Origin: Balneolales bacterium
Lineage (GTDB): Bacteria > Bacteroidota > Rhodothermia > Balneolales > HLUCCA01
NCBI GenBank assembly: GCA_024711145.1
Contig: JANJTJ010000065.1
Location: 1-49,941, forward strand
Direction of reading: 5' to 3'
Length of the DNA stretch: 49,941 nucleotides
The translations under genes were made by a program, and so were the position numbers. The notes beneath the pieces are model-generated. The model was given only the letters and a program-made list of their open reading frames with translations. It had not been told where the DNA came from and made no database searches. Positions 8,649-19,100 of this stretch are shown piece after piece (positions within the stretch are counted from its first letter, which is position 1; each line of letters begins with the position of its first letter).

Positions 8649-9199
8649 GCCGCCCCTGCATCCTGTACATCGCCGCCTCCCTGGACGGCTACATCGCCAC
8701 CGAGGACCATTCCCTGCAATGGCTGTTCGATGCGGCGCCTTCGGCCGAGCCCTTCGGTTATGAGGATTTCATTGGCGGATGCGATACCGTGCTGATGGGA
8801 CGCAACACGTACGATTGGGTACTGAACGAGGGTCAGCCCGACCCCTACCCCGGCCTGCAAAGCTACGTGTTCACCAGCCGGCCGGCGCCGGCCCAGGCGC
8901 CCGTGGCCGACCACCTGCGGTTCACCTCCGAAGATCCGGTAGCGGTAGTGCGGCGGCTCAAGTCGGAGCCGGGCAAAAGCCTCTTTCTGGTGGGTGGCAG
9001 CAAGCTGAACACCGCCTTGCTCGAAGCCGGACTGATCGACGAGATCCGCCTGGCCATCGTGCCCGTGTTCCTGGGTGGCGGCATCCCCATGTTCGCCCGG
9101 CCCCATGTGCCCACCTGGTTCGAGTGCACCGAAGTGCGCCATTTCCCCGGAGGTATGATGATGGGCACCTGGGTGCGGCGGGCTACCTTGCAGGTATGA
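8645..9199 (+). CDS. RibD C-terminal / dihydrofolate-reductase-like protein
   Basis: A 184-residue cytosolic protein of the YyaP/YwjB-type dihydrofolate reductase superfamily, NADPH-dependent reductases of mostly unknown substrate. It opens with CILYIAASLDGYIATEDHS, where the ASLDGYIA block is diagnostic, continues with CDTVLMGRNTYDWVL, and has the nucleotide-binding LFLVGGSKLNTALLEAGLIDE and the late VPVFLGGGIPMF block. The ATG at 8645 overlaps the previous TGA; the ATG 12 codons earlier would lengthen the overlap without adding conserved sequence. It is coupled to the 4Fe-4S gene before it and the VOC gene after it. Confidence 0.88.
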   Translation: MSRPCILYIAASLDGYIATEDHSLQWLFDAAPSAEPFGYEDFIGGCDTVLMGRNTYDWVLNEGQPDPYPGLQSYVFTSRPAPAQAPVADHLRFTSEDPVAVVRRLKSEPGKSLFLVGGSKLNTALLEAGLIDEIRLAIVPVFLGGGIPMFARPHVPTWFECTEVRHFPGGMMMGTWVRRATLQV

Positions 9200-9597
9200 G
9201 CTCCCACATCATCGGCATCGGTGGCGTGTTCGTGCGCTGCCCCGACCCCGAACGCACGCGGGCCTGGTATCGCACCCATTTCGGCCTGCCGGGCGACCGC
9301 TACGGCGTCAGCTTCCGCCATCTGCCCAAGGGCCACTCCGTCTTCAGCGCCTTCGCACCCGATACCACCTATTTCGGGCCGGATCCCCAGGATGTGATGA
9401 TCAATTTCATCGTGCGCGACCTGGCCACCCTCCTGCCCCGCCTGCGCGAGGCCGGTGTGGTCGTCCATGGCGAGCCCATGGTGGAGACCTACGGCACCTT
9501 CATCCACATCACCGACTGCGACGGCCGCCGTGTGGAGCTGTGGGAACCGGTGGACGATGCTTACGAGTCGCTGCTTGACGCCGACAATTCGGTATGA
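9196..9597 (+). CDS. VOC/glyoxalase-superfamily protein
   Basis: A 133-residue single vicinal-oxygen-chelate domain protein. GIGGVFVRCPDPERTRAWY starts the first beta-alpha-beta unit, VMINFIVRDLATLLPRLREAG the second, and ITDCDGRRVELWEP carries the usual terminal metal-ligand glutamate. The first-strand histidine ligand is replaced (GIGGVFV), so metal binding may be altered. ATGA overlap with the reductase gene makes it last in the ahcY run. Its 3' end overlaps the convergent membrane gene by 37 bases. Substrate unknown; such proteins range from dioxygenases to antibiotic-binding proteins. Confidence 0.87.
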   Translation: MSSHIIGIGGVFVRCPDPERTRAWYRTHFGLPGDRYGVSFRHLPKGHSVFSAFAPDTTYFGPDPQDVMINFIVRDLATLLPRLREAGVVVHGEPMVETYGTFIHITDCDGRRVELWEPVDDAYESLLDADNSV

Positions 9598-10160
9598 AGG
9601 GCCTCCAATTCCCGGATCTGTTCCTCGATCTCGGCGACCTGGCGCCGGCGTTTGGGCGCACTGACCGCATGCGAGAACAAGCCCCAGGCGAACGTGAGGC
9701 CGTAGGCACCCAGTTTGAAGGTGAGGTCGGCATCGGCCAGCACATCGGTGTAATACAGGAACAGGGAAGCCAGCAGCAGCGCCGAATACCAGGCCGCTCC
9801 CTTGGTGTACATGAACCGGCGGCGGCGCAGTTTGCCCAGCACCGCTTCGGCGTGGGCCCGGGTACCCAGGGTGGCATCGGCACCGGGATGCGCGGCCGAC
9901 CACTGCAGCCATAGGGTGGCGGTCAGCAGCAAGGCCGATCCGGCCAAACCGGCATAGAAGGCCCAGGTCCGACCCGGGAACGAGAGCCACACCCAAGCCA
10001 AGGCCACATAGACCAGGCTGAAACTGCCCGTCATGAACCGGACCTGGCGCAAGTGTTTCCTATGGCCTTTGGCGATGCGGGCGGCCAACCCGTCTTCCGC
10101 TTGGGGCACGGGGGCGGCCTGCCACCGGCGTTTCAATTCATCGAAGGATTCCATAATCAC
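9561..10160 (-). CDS. Membrane protein, candidate anti-sigma factor
   Basis: A 199-residue protein not recognised as a named family. A charged N-terminal cytosolic segment of about 45 residues (SFDELKRRWQ...) is followed by four likely membrane helices, including FMTGSFSLVYVALAWVWLSF and WYSALLLASLFLYYTDVL, and a C-terminal charged, coiled-coil-like tail (RRRQVAEIEEQIRELEALH). It lies directly after an ECF sigma gene: either a GTG at 10160 overlaps the sigma TGA, or the ATG at 10154 is used. Position and topology suggest it restrains the sigma factor, but no zinc-binding anti-sigma motif is visible, so this is inference. Confidence 0.75.
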   Translation of the reverse strand: MIMESFDELKRRWQAAPVPQAEDGLAARIAKGHRKHLRQVRFMTGSFSLVYVALAWVWLSFPGRTWAFYAGLAGSALLLTATLWLQWSAAHPGADATLGTRAHAEAVLGKLRRRRFMYTKGAAWYSALLLASLFLYYTDVLADADLTFKLGAYGLTFAWGLFSHAVSAPKRRRQVAEIEEQIRELEALHTELSASSSDS

Positions 10161-10636
10161 GTTTCCATCATCTGAAGGAGTTTCTTTTTGGCCCGGTTGA
10201 TGCGGACCCCCACGAGATTGACGCTCATATCCAGCACGGAAGCGATTTCCGCATAGCTGAGGTCTTCGAGCAGCAACATGACCACCTGGCGGTCGGCTTC
10301 GGGGAGGCGCCGGATGGCGGTCCGCAACGCGGTGAGCCGTTCGTCGACCGGCTCCGGTTCATCTACCGGTTCGGCCAGCAGGCGGTCGGTTCGGGGCCGC
10401 CTATCCTGCCGCGATTTCCAACCCAGGGCCGTGTTGAGCGCGATCCGGTACACGTAGGTCGTGCGGGCCGCCTCGTTCCGGAACCGGTCGAGGCTGGTCC
10501 ACACGGCCAGAAGCATGTCCTGCAGGAGGTCGTCCACCGGCTCCCCGTCGGGCACATAGGCCCGGCAGATGCGCAACAGGGCGGGGCGCGATACGGCGGC
10601 GACCTCCTCGAACAACCGGACACGCGGGTCGCTCAC
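10157..10636 (-). CDS. ECF-type RNA polymerase sigma factor
   Basis: A sigma-70-family regulator of about 159 residues. Region 2 includes LLRICRAYVPDGEPVDDLLQDMLLAVW and the -10-recognition helix ending in TYVYRIALNTA; region 4 is visible as LRTAIRRLPEADRQVVMLLL followed by the helix-turn-helix LSYAEIASVLDMSVNLVGVR. The open frame extends to an ATG at 10678, inside the hydrolase gene. A GTG at 10636 overlaps the hydrolase TGA (GTGA), the coupling pattern used by most neighbours, so that start is preferred. It is flanked by an exported hydrolase and a candidate membrane anti-sigma gene. Target promoters unknown. Confidence 0.9.
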   Translation of the reverse strand: MSDPRVRLFEEVAAVSRPALLRICRAYVPDGEPVDDLLQDMLLAVWTSLDRFRNEAARTTYVYRIALNTALGWKSRQDRRPRTDRLLAEPVDEPEPVDERLTALRTAIRRLPEADRQVVMLLLEDLSYAEIASVLDMSVNLVGVRINRAKKKLLQMMET

Positions 10637-11469
10637 CGGCGCTCCGGCAGGAATCCGCGGATCTGGTCCACCATCCATTCCAATTCATCGAACATGATGA
10701 AATGTCGGGATTTCGGGGTCACTTCCACGCGGAGGTCCGGGGTTTTGGCATATTGCCCCTCGAAGGTGGCGCGGACCGACTCGGCTGTGAACTGGGGCGC
10801 CGACGGGAAGGGAGCCCAGGCCGCCAGCACCAGTACCGGAACGCCGATTTCGGCCACCCGGTCGCGAAGGTCCAGCCCCATGAGCTCGCCCACGGCGTTC
10901 GCTTCGGTAACCAGGTCCGACGCCATGGTCCATTCCACGATGCGGTGCCATTGGGTGGAATCGAGCGTATTGCCCCGGGCCGAGGCCAGGCGCGCCTCAC
11001 GGATCTGGGCTTCCTCGAACCCGGCGAAACTTTCGATATACCGGCGGATCATGGCGGTGTCGGTACCGGCGGTGGCGTTGGGGTTCATGGCGCCGGCCAG
11101 GAAGGGCAAGGCATCCACCACCACCACCCGCCCCAGGAAATCGGGGTTGTCCATCCCGGCCAGCAGTCCCAGGAAACCGCCCAACGAATGCCCCACCCAG
11201 GTCACATCCTTCAGGTTCTTGCTGCGGATGTATTCGTAGATGTGGTTTTTGAAGGCGGGCAGGTAGGGACCGGCCTCGAACGGTTCCTTCCCGGCGAATC
11301 CGGGAAGCGTGAGCACATGGCAATCGCGGTCGGCGCAGAGGCGGTCCACGGTTTCATTCCATACATCCCCATGGCTGATGAGGCCCGGGATGAACACGAT
11401 GGGGGAACCTTTGGGAGGTTCCGCATGGGCGGCCGAAGCCGCGAGCAGGAGTATGAGGAGCGTTTTCAT
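10633..11469 (-). CDS. Exported alpha/beta hydrolase
   Basis: A 278-residue protein with a signal peptide (MKTLLILLLAASAAHA) followed by an alpha/beta-hydrolase fold: oxyanion loop IVFIPGLISHGDVW, nucleophile elbow WVGHSLGGFLGLLAG (Ser95) and a late histidine in KSRHFIMFDELEW (about residue 256). The usual acidic residue after strand 6 or 7 is not obvious in PVLVLAAWAPFPSAP. The frame extends upstream to 11565, but the signal peptide fixes the start at 11469. It probably acts in the periplasm or outside the cell as an esterase or lipase; substrate unknown. It heads a three-gene set with the sigma factor and the membrane protein, linked by start/stop overlaps. Confidence 0.88.
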   Translation of the reverse strand: MKTLLILLLAASAAHAEPPKGSPIVFIPGLISHGDVWNETVDRLCADRDCHVLTLPGFAGKEPFEAGPYLPAFKNHIYEYIRSKNLKDVTWVGHSLGGFLGLLAGMDNPDFLGRVVVVDALPFLAGAMNPNATAGTDTAMIRRYIESFAGFEEAQIREARLASARGNTLDSTQWHRIVEWTMASDLVTEANAVGELMGLDLRDRVAEIGVPVLVLAAWAPFPSAPQFTAESVRATFEGQYAKTPDLRVEVTPKSRHFIMFDELEWMVDQIRGFLPERR

Positions 11470-11549
11470 ACCCCATTGGTCTTCCGGGCGGACCGATTTC
11501 TTACAGCCTTCTCCGAAAAAAAATAGATATCGCTTCCATTTGCAATCGG

Positions 11550-13136
11550 ATGTCGGACACCACAAATTGTGAAACCATCGTCACGTTTGTGTCAAGCGCT
11601 ACCCGTACCCGTTATTTCGTGGGGTTCATGCTGTTGCTCGCCGGATTGCTCCTGGCGGACCTCTACAGGTACAGGCAGCATCGGTTGGAGGTGCTGAAGA
11701 ACCGCCTCACCCTGGCCGCGGATTTTCTGGAACACACCCTGGCCGACGCCGATGATTTCGGCGCCTTGCAACGGGTGGTCGAGCAGCTACCGCGCACGGG
11801 CATGTCCATTTACGGCATCACCGACGCTACCGGCAAAGTGTTGGCCCGGCATCCGTTCCAGGCCGATGCCGTGGACCGCTATGTGAACGACCGCCAATTG
11901 GCCGAGTTCGTGGCCGGCCCGGAGCTTGTGGCCGACCTCATCCTACCCGGATTCGACCACGTGCCCCGGTACGTGCACATCAAAAAACTGCCGCAGATCG
12001 GGTTCATTGTGTATTCGGCCGATACCGTGGACTCCGCCCTCGGCAGCATGTCCCAACGCATCCTCATGCTCGGGCTGCTCTACGTCCTCATCCTGGTGGG
12101 GGGCATCGGGTTGTTGCGGGCCCAGAACCGGCTCGAGAAAAGCGAAAGCCGCCTGCGCCGGATCATAGATACCATCGACGACATCCCCATCCAGGGGTAT
12201 TACGCCGATGGCACCGTGCTGTATTGGAACAAGGCCAGCGAGACCTTGTATGGATGGACGGCCGACGAAGTGGTAGGCAGGAACGCGTACGACCTGGTGG
12301 TTCCCGAAGACATGCGGGCCGATGTGGCCGCGCAAGCCGAGGCGTTCGCGGGCCCCGGCGAATCGGCTACCTCGCGGGTTTGGACCCTGAAGAACCGGGC
12401 GGGCGAGCGGGTCACGGTCAAATCGCACTACATCCTGATCGATGATCGGGAACCCAAGGAGATCTACAACCTGGATGTGCATTTGGATCCGCTGATCGAG
12501 GCCCGTATGCGCATCGAACAGTTGCTCGAAGCCAAGAACATGTTGTTGCGGGAAGTGCATCACCGCATCAAGAACAACATGACCACCATTTCTTCGCTGC
12601 TGTACCTGCAGGCCGACGCCATGGACGACCGGAAAGCGGCCACCGCCTTGCTCGACGCGCAAGGGCGCATCACCAACATGATGACGCTCTACAACACCTT
12701 GTACCGATCGGAGAACTTCCTGGAGGTGTCCACGCGCACCTATTTCAGCGATCTGCTCGGGCAGATCGGCTCCACGCTCGACCCTACCGGCCGTGTGCGG
12801 ATCGAAGCCGACATCGAAGACCGCCTGCTCGATTCCAAGCGCCTGCTCCCCTTGGGCATGATGCTCAACGAGTGGCTCACCAACATGTACAAGTACGCCT
12901 TCCCCGGCGACAAATCCGGTTCGGCGAGCCTGCGGTTCGGGTTCCCGAACGAGCACACCATGCGGCTCGAATTCAGGGACGACGGCCCCGGGTTTCCCGA
13001 CAACGTGCTGAACGACCACACCGGCGGGGGTTTCGGGCTGCTGTTGGTACACATGCTGGCCGAGCAGCTGGGCGCCGAACTGGTACTGGAAAACACGCCC
13101 GGCGCCGGTTTCCGGGTTACCGCTCCTATCGGATGA
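11550..13136 (+). CDS. Membrane sensor histidine kinase, HisKA_2 type with PAS domain
   Basis: A 528-residue sensor. The first membrane helix (about 22-38) is followed by an extracytoplasmic region (40-168) and a second helix (about 169-188), then a PAS domain (200-312; YWNKASETLYGWTADEVVGR). The HisKA_2 dimerisation helix has LLREVHHRIKNN, with the phosphate-accepting histidine expected at 337 or 338. The HWE/HisKA_2-like ATPase domain follows, with MLNEWLTNMYKYAF as N-box, DDGPGFP and GGGFGLLLV. No response regulator is adjacent. The gene is divergent from the hydrolase gene and overlaps the giant secreted-protein gene by 11 bases at its 3' end. Partner and ligand are unknown. Confidence 0.93.
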   Translation: MSDTTNCETIVTFVSSATRTRYFVGFMLLLAGLLLADLYRYRQHRLEVLKNRLTLAADFLEHTLADADDFGALQRVVEQLPRTGMSIYGITDATGKVLARHPFQADAVDRYVNDRQLAEFVAGPELVADLILPGFDHVPRYVHIKKLPQIGFIVYSADTVDSALGSMSQRILMLGLLYVLILVGGIGLLRAQNRLEKSESRLRRIIDTIDDIPIQGYYADGTVLYWNKASETLYGWTADEVVGRNAYDLVVPEDMRADVAAQAEAFAGPGESATSRVWTLKNRAGERVTVKSHYILIDDREPKEIYNLDVHLDPLIEARMRIEQLLEAKNMLLREVHHRIKNNMTTISSLLYLQADAMDDRKAATALLDAQGRITNMMTLYNTLYRSENFLEVSTRTYFSDLLGQIGSTLDPTGRVRIEADIEDRLLDSKRLLPLGMMLNEWLTNMYKYAFPGDKSGSASLRFGFPNEHTMRLEFRDDGPGFPDNVLNDHTGGGFGLLLVHMLAEQLGAELVLENTPGAGFRVTAPIG

Positions 13137-16100
13137 GCGTCATCTTGCGCACCACGGCACGCTCGCCGGTCACCAGCCGGTAGAGGTACACACCGCTGGC
13201 GTACCGGCCCATGTCCACTTCCACCGTGTGGTAGCCGACCTGCTTGAGGCCTTCATCCACGGTGGCCACCCGCCGGCCCAACACATCGAAGACTTCCAGG
13301 CGCACCTGCATGTCTTCCGGAAGCGAATAGCGGATGCGCGTGGTCGGGTTGAACGGGTTGGGATAATTCTGATCCAGCGTGATCTCGCCCGGTATGTCGT
13401 CGAATTCGCCGTTGGGATCCACCCGCAACAGGAACCGGGAATCGGCCCGGCCGGTAGCGGCCTTGGGTTGCCCGCCCGCCTCCTGCCAATACATGGGCGG
13501 CAATGCCTGCGTGGTGTCTCCCTTGATGAGGAAACTGGTGGTCAGTTCCTCGCCGGACCACCGCACGGTGCGTTTGGTGGTACGGTCGAAGAGCGATACC
13601 TCCCACATCTCGGGCAGATTCCGAGCACCCGTGAGGCGGATCTCATAGGTACCGGAAAGCGGGCGCCCGTTCACCCAACCACCCACGTGGAAGGCGGTTT
13701 CGGCCGTGCGGTACAGGCGCCGGGGCAGGTGCTGGATGGACAACGGCTGCCCCTCGGCTCCCTCGGTATAGAATTCCAGGAAATCGGGATTCATGGGTAC
13801 CAGATGCCAGGCATCCCACGGATCCATGCCCTTTTTCCCATTCTCCGAGAACATCAGATAGGTCTTCTTGCTCCAGTTGCCCGACGTGATGGTGAACTCG
13901 AGCACGGGAATGGAATCGTTGGGAATGTGCCGGTAGAAAGTGCCGCCGGTGGTGGCCGCGGCTTCGTCGATCACCAGTTCGGGGCTGTCAGCGTTGGCTT
14001 TCACCCAGAAGGCCTGCATGGGTGCGATGAGGCCGTCGCCCAGGCTGCCGGTGGTGCCGTTCCAATACAGGTAGTCGCCCAGGCCGGCGTTGGCCGAATC
14101 GCTCCAGACATAGACGCTGTTGTCCAGGTTGGTTTTGGTCCAGCTGGCGTGGTCCCAATCGATGGTGGAAGCCAGCGGGTTGGCCACCAGGTTCCAGCCG
14201 CTGTCGGCCGCGGTGGTGTAGGTTACGGGGAAGCTGAAGGTGCCGGCGGTAAGCGGCGTTTGCGGCCCGGTGACTTCGAGCGCTTTGGGCAAGGCGTAGG
14301 CGGGGTCGTCGTAGTCGGGTTCCGACGGAATTTCGCCGAACACATAGAACATGTAGCCGCGCCCAGCCACCACGCTGTCGGCCAGGTTGGCCGGCTTGCG
14401 CCAACGTTGGTTGTCGGTACCGGCGTAGGTTTCGTCGTACCACAACAGGTTGGGATGCTTGGCCGGATACGTGGCTCCCGTGAAGCCCTGGGTGTGGAAC
14501 CCGTCGGTGAGGTCGGCAAACACGGTGCGCACCGGCGAACCCACCATGCGCCATCCCTGGTTGCCTTCGATCATGACCGATAGCTGCACCTGCGTGCGGG
14601 CCGACCCCGTTGCCGGCGAAGACACCAGATAGTTGGTGTTGCCGCCCAATTCGTTGAATTCGAACACGGCGAAATGGTAGCGGGTGTTCATGTCCAACCC
14701 GGTAACCGTGAAACCGGACCCCGTGCCCGTGTACAGTACGAAATTGCCGGTGCCCACTTCCTGCGGACTTCCCGAAAAGTCCGTGTCGGGGGTGTACACG
14801 GTGGCGTCGGTGGGCACCGCGTCCACGGCGCCGTTCACCCGGATGAGCACCAACCGGTTGGTGCCGTTGCCGTCGGTCCAGGCCAGTTGCATGCTCGTGG
14901 TACCCACGTTGGTGATGAGCAGATTGTTGGCCTGAACGGTGGGCTCGGCAATGAACCCGGTGTTTCCGCCGGTGATCAGGACCGGGCTGCCGGTTACCAC
15001 CACGGTAACCGTGTTGGCGCCCGCGTTGGCCAGGGAACCCAATTCGCAGGGGCCGGCACCCACTTTGTAGATACCGTAGATATTGGCCTCGGTGCCTACC
15101 ACATCGGCATCCCGATAGGATGCCGTGGCGGTCAGGTTGAAATCGGTCAGGTCGTTGGTGCTCAGGTTCCAGTACCGGGTTATGAAACTGGACCCGCCGC
15201 AACTGGGGGGCGACCCATCGGTCACTTTCACATCCACCGAAGCCGATCCACCCAGCGTGCCGGTATTGAGGGTGAGCACGATGGGGGAGTATTCGTCGGT
15301 GCCCAGGCTGTCGCCCACGGGGATGGTGAAGCTGCCCACCACGCTGAACCGTTTGCGCACGATGCCGGAACCGCTCACCACCAACATGCTGGTGGCCGAA
15401 GGCGTGCCGGTAACGGTAGCCGTGGGCCCGAAGGTGAGCGAGTCGGTGCCGAGTACCAGGTTTCCGTTCGTGAAGATCACGCCGTTGTTCACCTGGATGG
15501 ACTGCTGCAGCTGTTTGACTGCGGCACCGTTCAGTTCCAGGAAACCGAAGGTGGTGCCGTAATCGCCCCCGATGAGCTGCGAACCGGTGGTCTTGGCCAA
15601 TACCACTTTGCCCGTGCCCGGCACATACGCCGAGGCCGAGGCCGTATTCAACCAATCTCCGCTCAGGGCTACGGTCTTGTTGTACCCGGCATTGTCCACC
15701 GTGCCCGATTCCAGACTCCAGTTCCCATACACGGTGATGTCGGCGTTGCTCTGCTGCCGTTCGCTGTTCCCGATGAACCGCACGTTGTGGTAGAAGGTCT
15801 GCGTGGGCAGTATGCCGTCCACATCATCATAAAACTCGGTGGTTCCCCCGCCCGGCCCGTTCAGGCCGTCGTAGTTACCGCCCGGAAATACGAACTGGTT
15901 GCTGGCCGTGGCCTTGATGCGGATGACCCCCGTGCCGGTTACCACTCCCAGGTTGTGGCCGTAGCTGTCTTCGAGGTCGAGCGTGGCGGTACCGTTGAGC
16001 GCCACCGATTCGGCCAGGCGGAAGTTGCCGTCCATGCGGATGGTGTGCCCCGTGGCCACGATCATGGGCGCACCGACCGGTGGCGTGGACGCCGGCGCAC

Positions 16101-19100
16101 CGTTGTGCTGCAGCACGATGTCGGTGGACCAGGAGTTCGGGTCGCTCCAATCCACGGGGTAGCTCAGGCCGTTGCGGCTGTAGTAGGTGTCGACCCCGGT
16201 GAATTCGATATCCTCGCCGGCGGTGTAATCGCCGTTGATGTAATTGACCCCTACCAGACTGATGGTGTTGGTGCTCGTGTTCAACGTACCCGGTATGCCC
16301 AGCAGGGGGGTCCAGTTCGGGAAGACGAACCGGCCGGTGGTGTAGGCCGACTCCGTGCCCGTCACGTCCGAATCCCGATACACATAGGTATGGGTCGCCG
16401 TGAAGGCGGAAAAGCCCGTGCGGGTCACGTTCCAGTAGAAATTGAGCTGTTTGTCGGCCGCGTCGCGGGTGGACGGATGTTTCGCGTTGATGGCCTTCAC
16501 CGTAATGGTGCCGGGTGCCGAAGTGGCCGTCACGTTCAGGGTGGCCGGGGTGTATTTGCCGAAAACCCCGATCGGGTACAGGAAGCTGCCGGTGCCGACG
16601 AATTCCTTGAGTACCCCGCCATCGCTCAATACGCCGTTGGACCGGAGCATGCGGGAAGCGCTGAAGGTGCCCGTCACTTCGGCGGCCTGACCCAGTTCCA
16701 GGCGATGTTCTCCCAGATCCAGCACACCCAGGGCCAGTTCCAACCGGCGGTTCACCCGGATGCTGTCTTGCAGGAACACGCTCAGGCTGTTGCGGATGAT
16801 CAGGTTTCCGAAATCCCCGTTGCCGGAGATGTACTGCGGTGAGCTGCCGTCCATTTCGATGCCGAACGCCGCCGAATTGGACGCGCTCACATGGGCGCCT
16901 TCGTTGTCTACCGTGGCACGCACTTCGATCAGGTTGCCGCCGTCGGCCAGTTGCCCGGCCACACCGATGGTCAGGTTGTTGCTTACCACGACCGGTGTGG
17001 ATGCGGCCAGGGTGAGCGAGGCGCCGGTGGCCACCGAGAGGTTGTGGAAGCTTTGGGTGGTGAAGGTGCCGTCGAGCACCGAGGCAACCCCGTTGAATGT
17101 CACCGTCTGCACCCCGCGGTTGAAGGTGCCCGTGCTCTGTTTCAGGAAGGTGCCCCCAACGGTCAGGTTCAACACACCCATGTTCAGGGTGGACAGGTTC
17201 GAGACCGTCAGGTTGTTCCTGACCACCAGGTTGTTGATGTTGACGGTGAGGGTGGCCGTGTTGCTTCCATCGATGGCCGTCACATCCAGGTTCCAGAGCG
17301 GCGTGGTGGCATCGATCGTGTAGGTCTGGTTGCCGATGCTGCCCACCGGCGAGAACAGGATGGTACCACCGGTCACGTTGTGGGTGGCCGGCCGCAGGTA
17401 CAGGTCGGCATAGGATATGGACCCGCTCCGGAGTATGCGGATGGTGCCGGCCGACATCTCGAACACGCTGCCCGCATTCGCGATCTCCAATTTGGCGTTG
17501 TTGATCTGCTGGTTGCGTCCGCGTATGGTAACCACACCCCCGCTCTGCCGCCATACCAGCGAACCCACCGAGCTGGCCACGAACCGGCGCAATTGCCCGT
17601 TCACGTTCAACTCGCCCCCGGCGACCACGATTTCAGGCAGACCGGCCGAAGCGTACTCGATGTCCTGGTTGAAATTGTTGGTGTTGCCGATGTTGATGAC
17701 ACCGTTCAGGACTTCCAATCGGCCGCCCAGGCTCAGGTCGGCCGCGTCCGAATCCGTATTCCCGATGTTGATCACCGCCGATGCGTGGTTCGCCGACAAA
17801 CCCGTGCTGGCCAGGATGGTATAGGCCGAAGCCGCACTCGACACCGTGATGGTGGACGCCCGCGACAACCGGAACATGCCGTTCGTCAGGGTCAGCCAGT
17901 TGTTCGTCGCCTGGAAGGTGGCGGTACCGGCCACGCTGAAATCGAGCACCGAATTCGGCGAGGTGCCTTTGTTGATGGTCAACTGGTTGATGGTGGTGCT
18001 GGCCGACCCGTTCGTACCCCCGAAACTGGCGTTCGCCGCTCCCACGAAGGTGAGCCGCGTGTGGCGCAGCATGGACGCATGCAGGTTGTAGGTCCCGTTG
18101 TTGGTGATGCTGCCGCCCACAATCAGGTCGTGCACCACGTTCACGCTGCTGGTGGTGGTCCCGAAGGCGGCCCCTGACGCGATGACCACGTTCCGGTCCA
18201 CATTCACGATGCGGGTGTTGGCCGCATCGAACCGGTAATACAGGCCGCTCCCCTGGATGAGGATGTCCCGATCGACCTGGATGTCGCCGCTCACGCTGTT
18301 CGCCAAACGGACGAAGGTGCCGCCCAATCCGTTGATTTCGAGGTCTTCGAATATGCGCAGGTCTTGGGCGGGGAAATTGATGATGCCTCCGGCCCCGGCC
18401 TGCACGTTCATCACCAGGTATCGGTAGGTGTCGAGCGTGAGGTTGGTGGGCGCCGCACTGGTAGTGGGTACCGTGAAATTGGTGGTGGTGCGGTAGTACT
18501 CGACGGTACCGCCGGTTGCGCCGATGAACTGGGAGAAGTCGCCGGCCGGGAATTGGGCGGTGGCTACCGCCGAACTGATGCGCAGGCGGCCGCTGCCGGC
18601 GATCTGCTCGCCTACCAAAGATCCGAAATTGTGGCCGGTGGTGGTGCCCAGGTCCAATGTGGACCCGTTTTCAAGGGTCAGGCTGCCGGCCACAGCCCCG
18701 TTCGCCGTTACCACCACGGTGTTGTTGTTCCCGATGCGCACCACCGAATTCGTGTTGGGTGCCGTGGCCGGAATATTCTGAGGCCCCGTGTGCCCGTCCA
18801 ACGACCAGGTATTCACATTGGACCAGGCGCCTCCATCCGTATAGCTGTAATAGATCTGGACGGTACCGAAGGGGTCGAGCGGTGCGTTGTCGCCCGCGGT
18901 GTATTCGCCATCTATGGTGGTTTCGAAGGTCGGCCCGGTGAAAGCGGCGATGTTGTTGACCTCATCCACATCCGTGGCCGATCCGGTGGTCCAGGTGGCG
19001 TTGGACGGATTGTACCGTGCCGACACATAGGCATCTTCGGTGATTCCGCTCCCCGTCACCACGTTCGCATCGGGGTAGGTGTAGGCATGTAAGACCTTGG

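Noticed and set aside
14674-16842. 722-residue plus-strand frame inside the giant T9SS gene
   Set aside because: Mirror frame of a repetitive GC-rich coding region; Gly/Val/Arg/His-rich translation without motifs.
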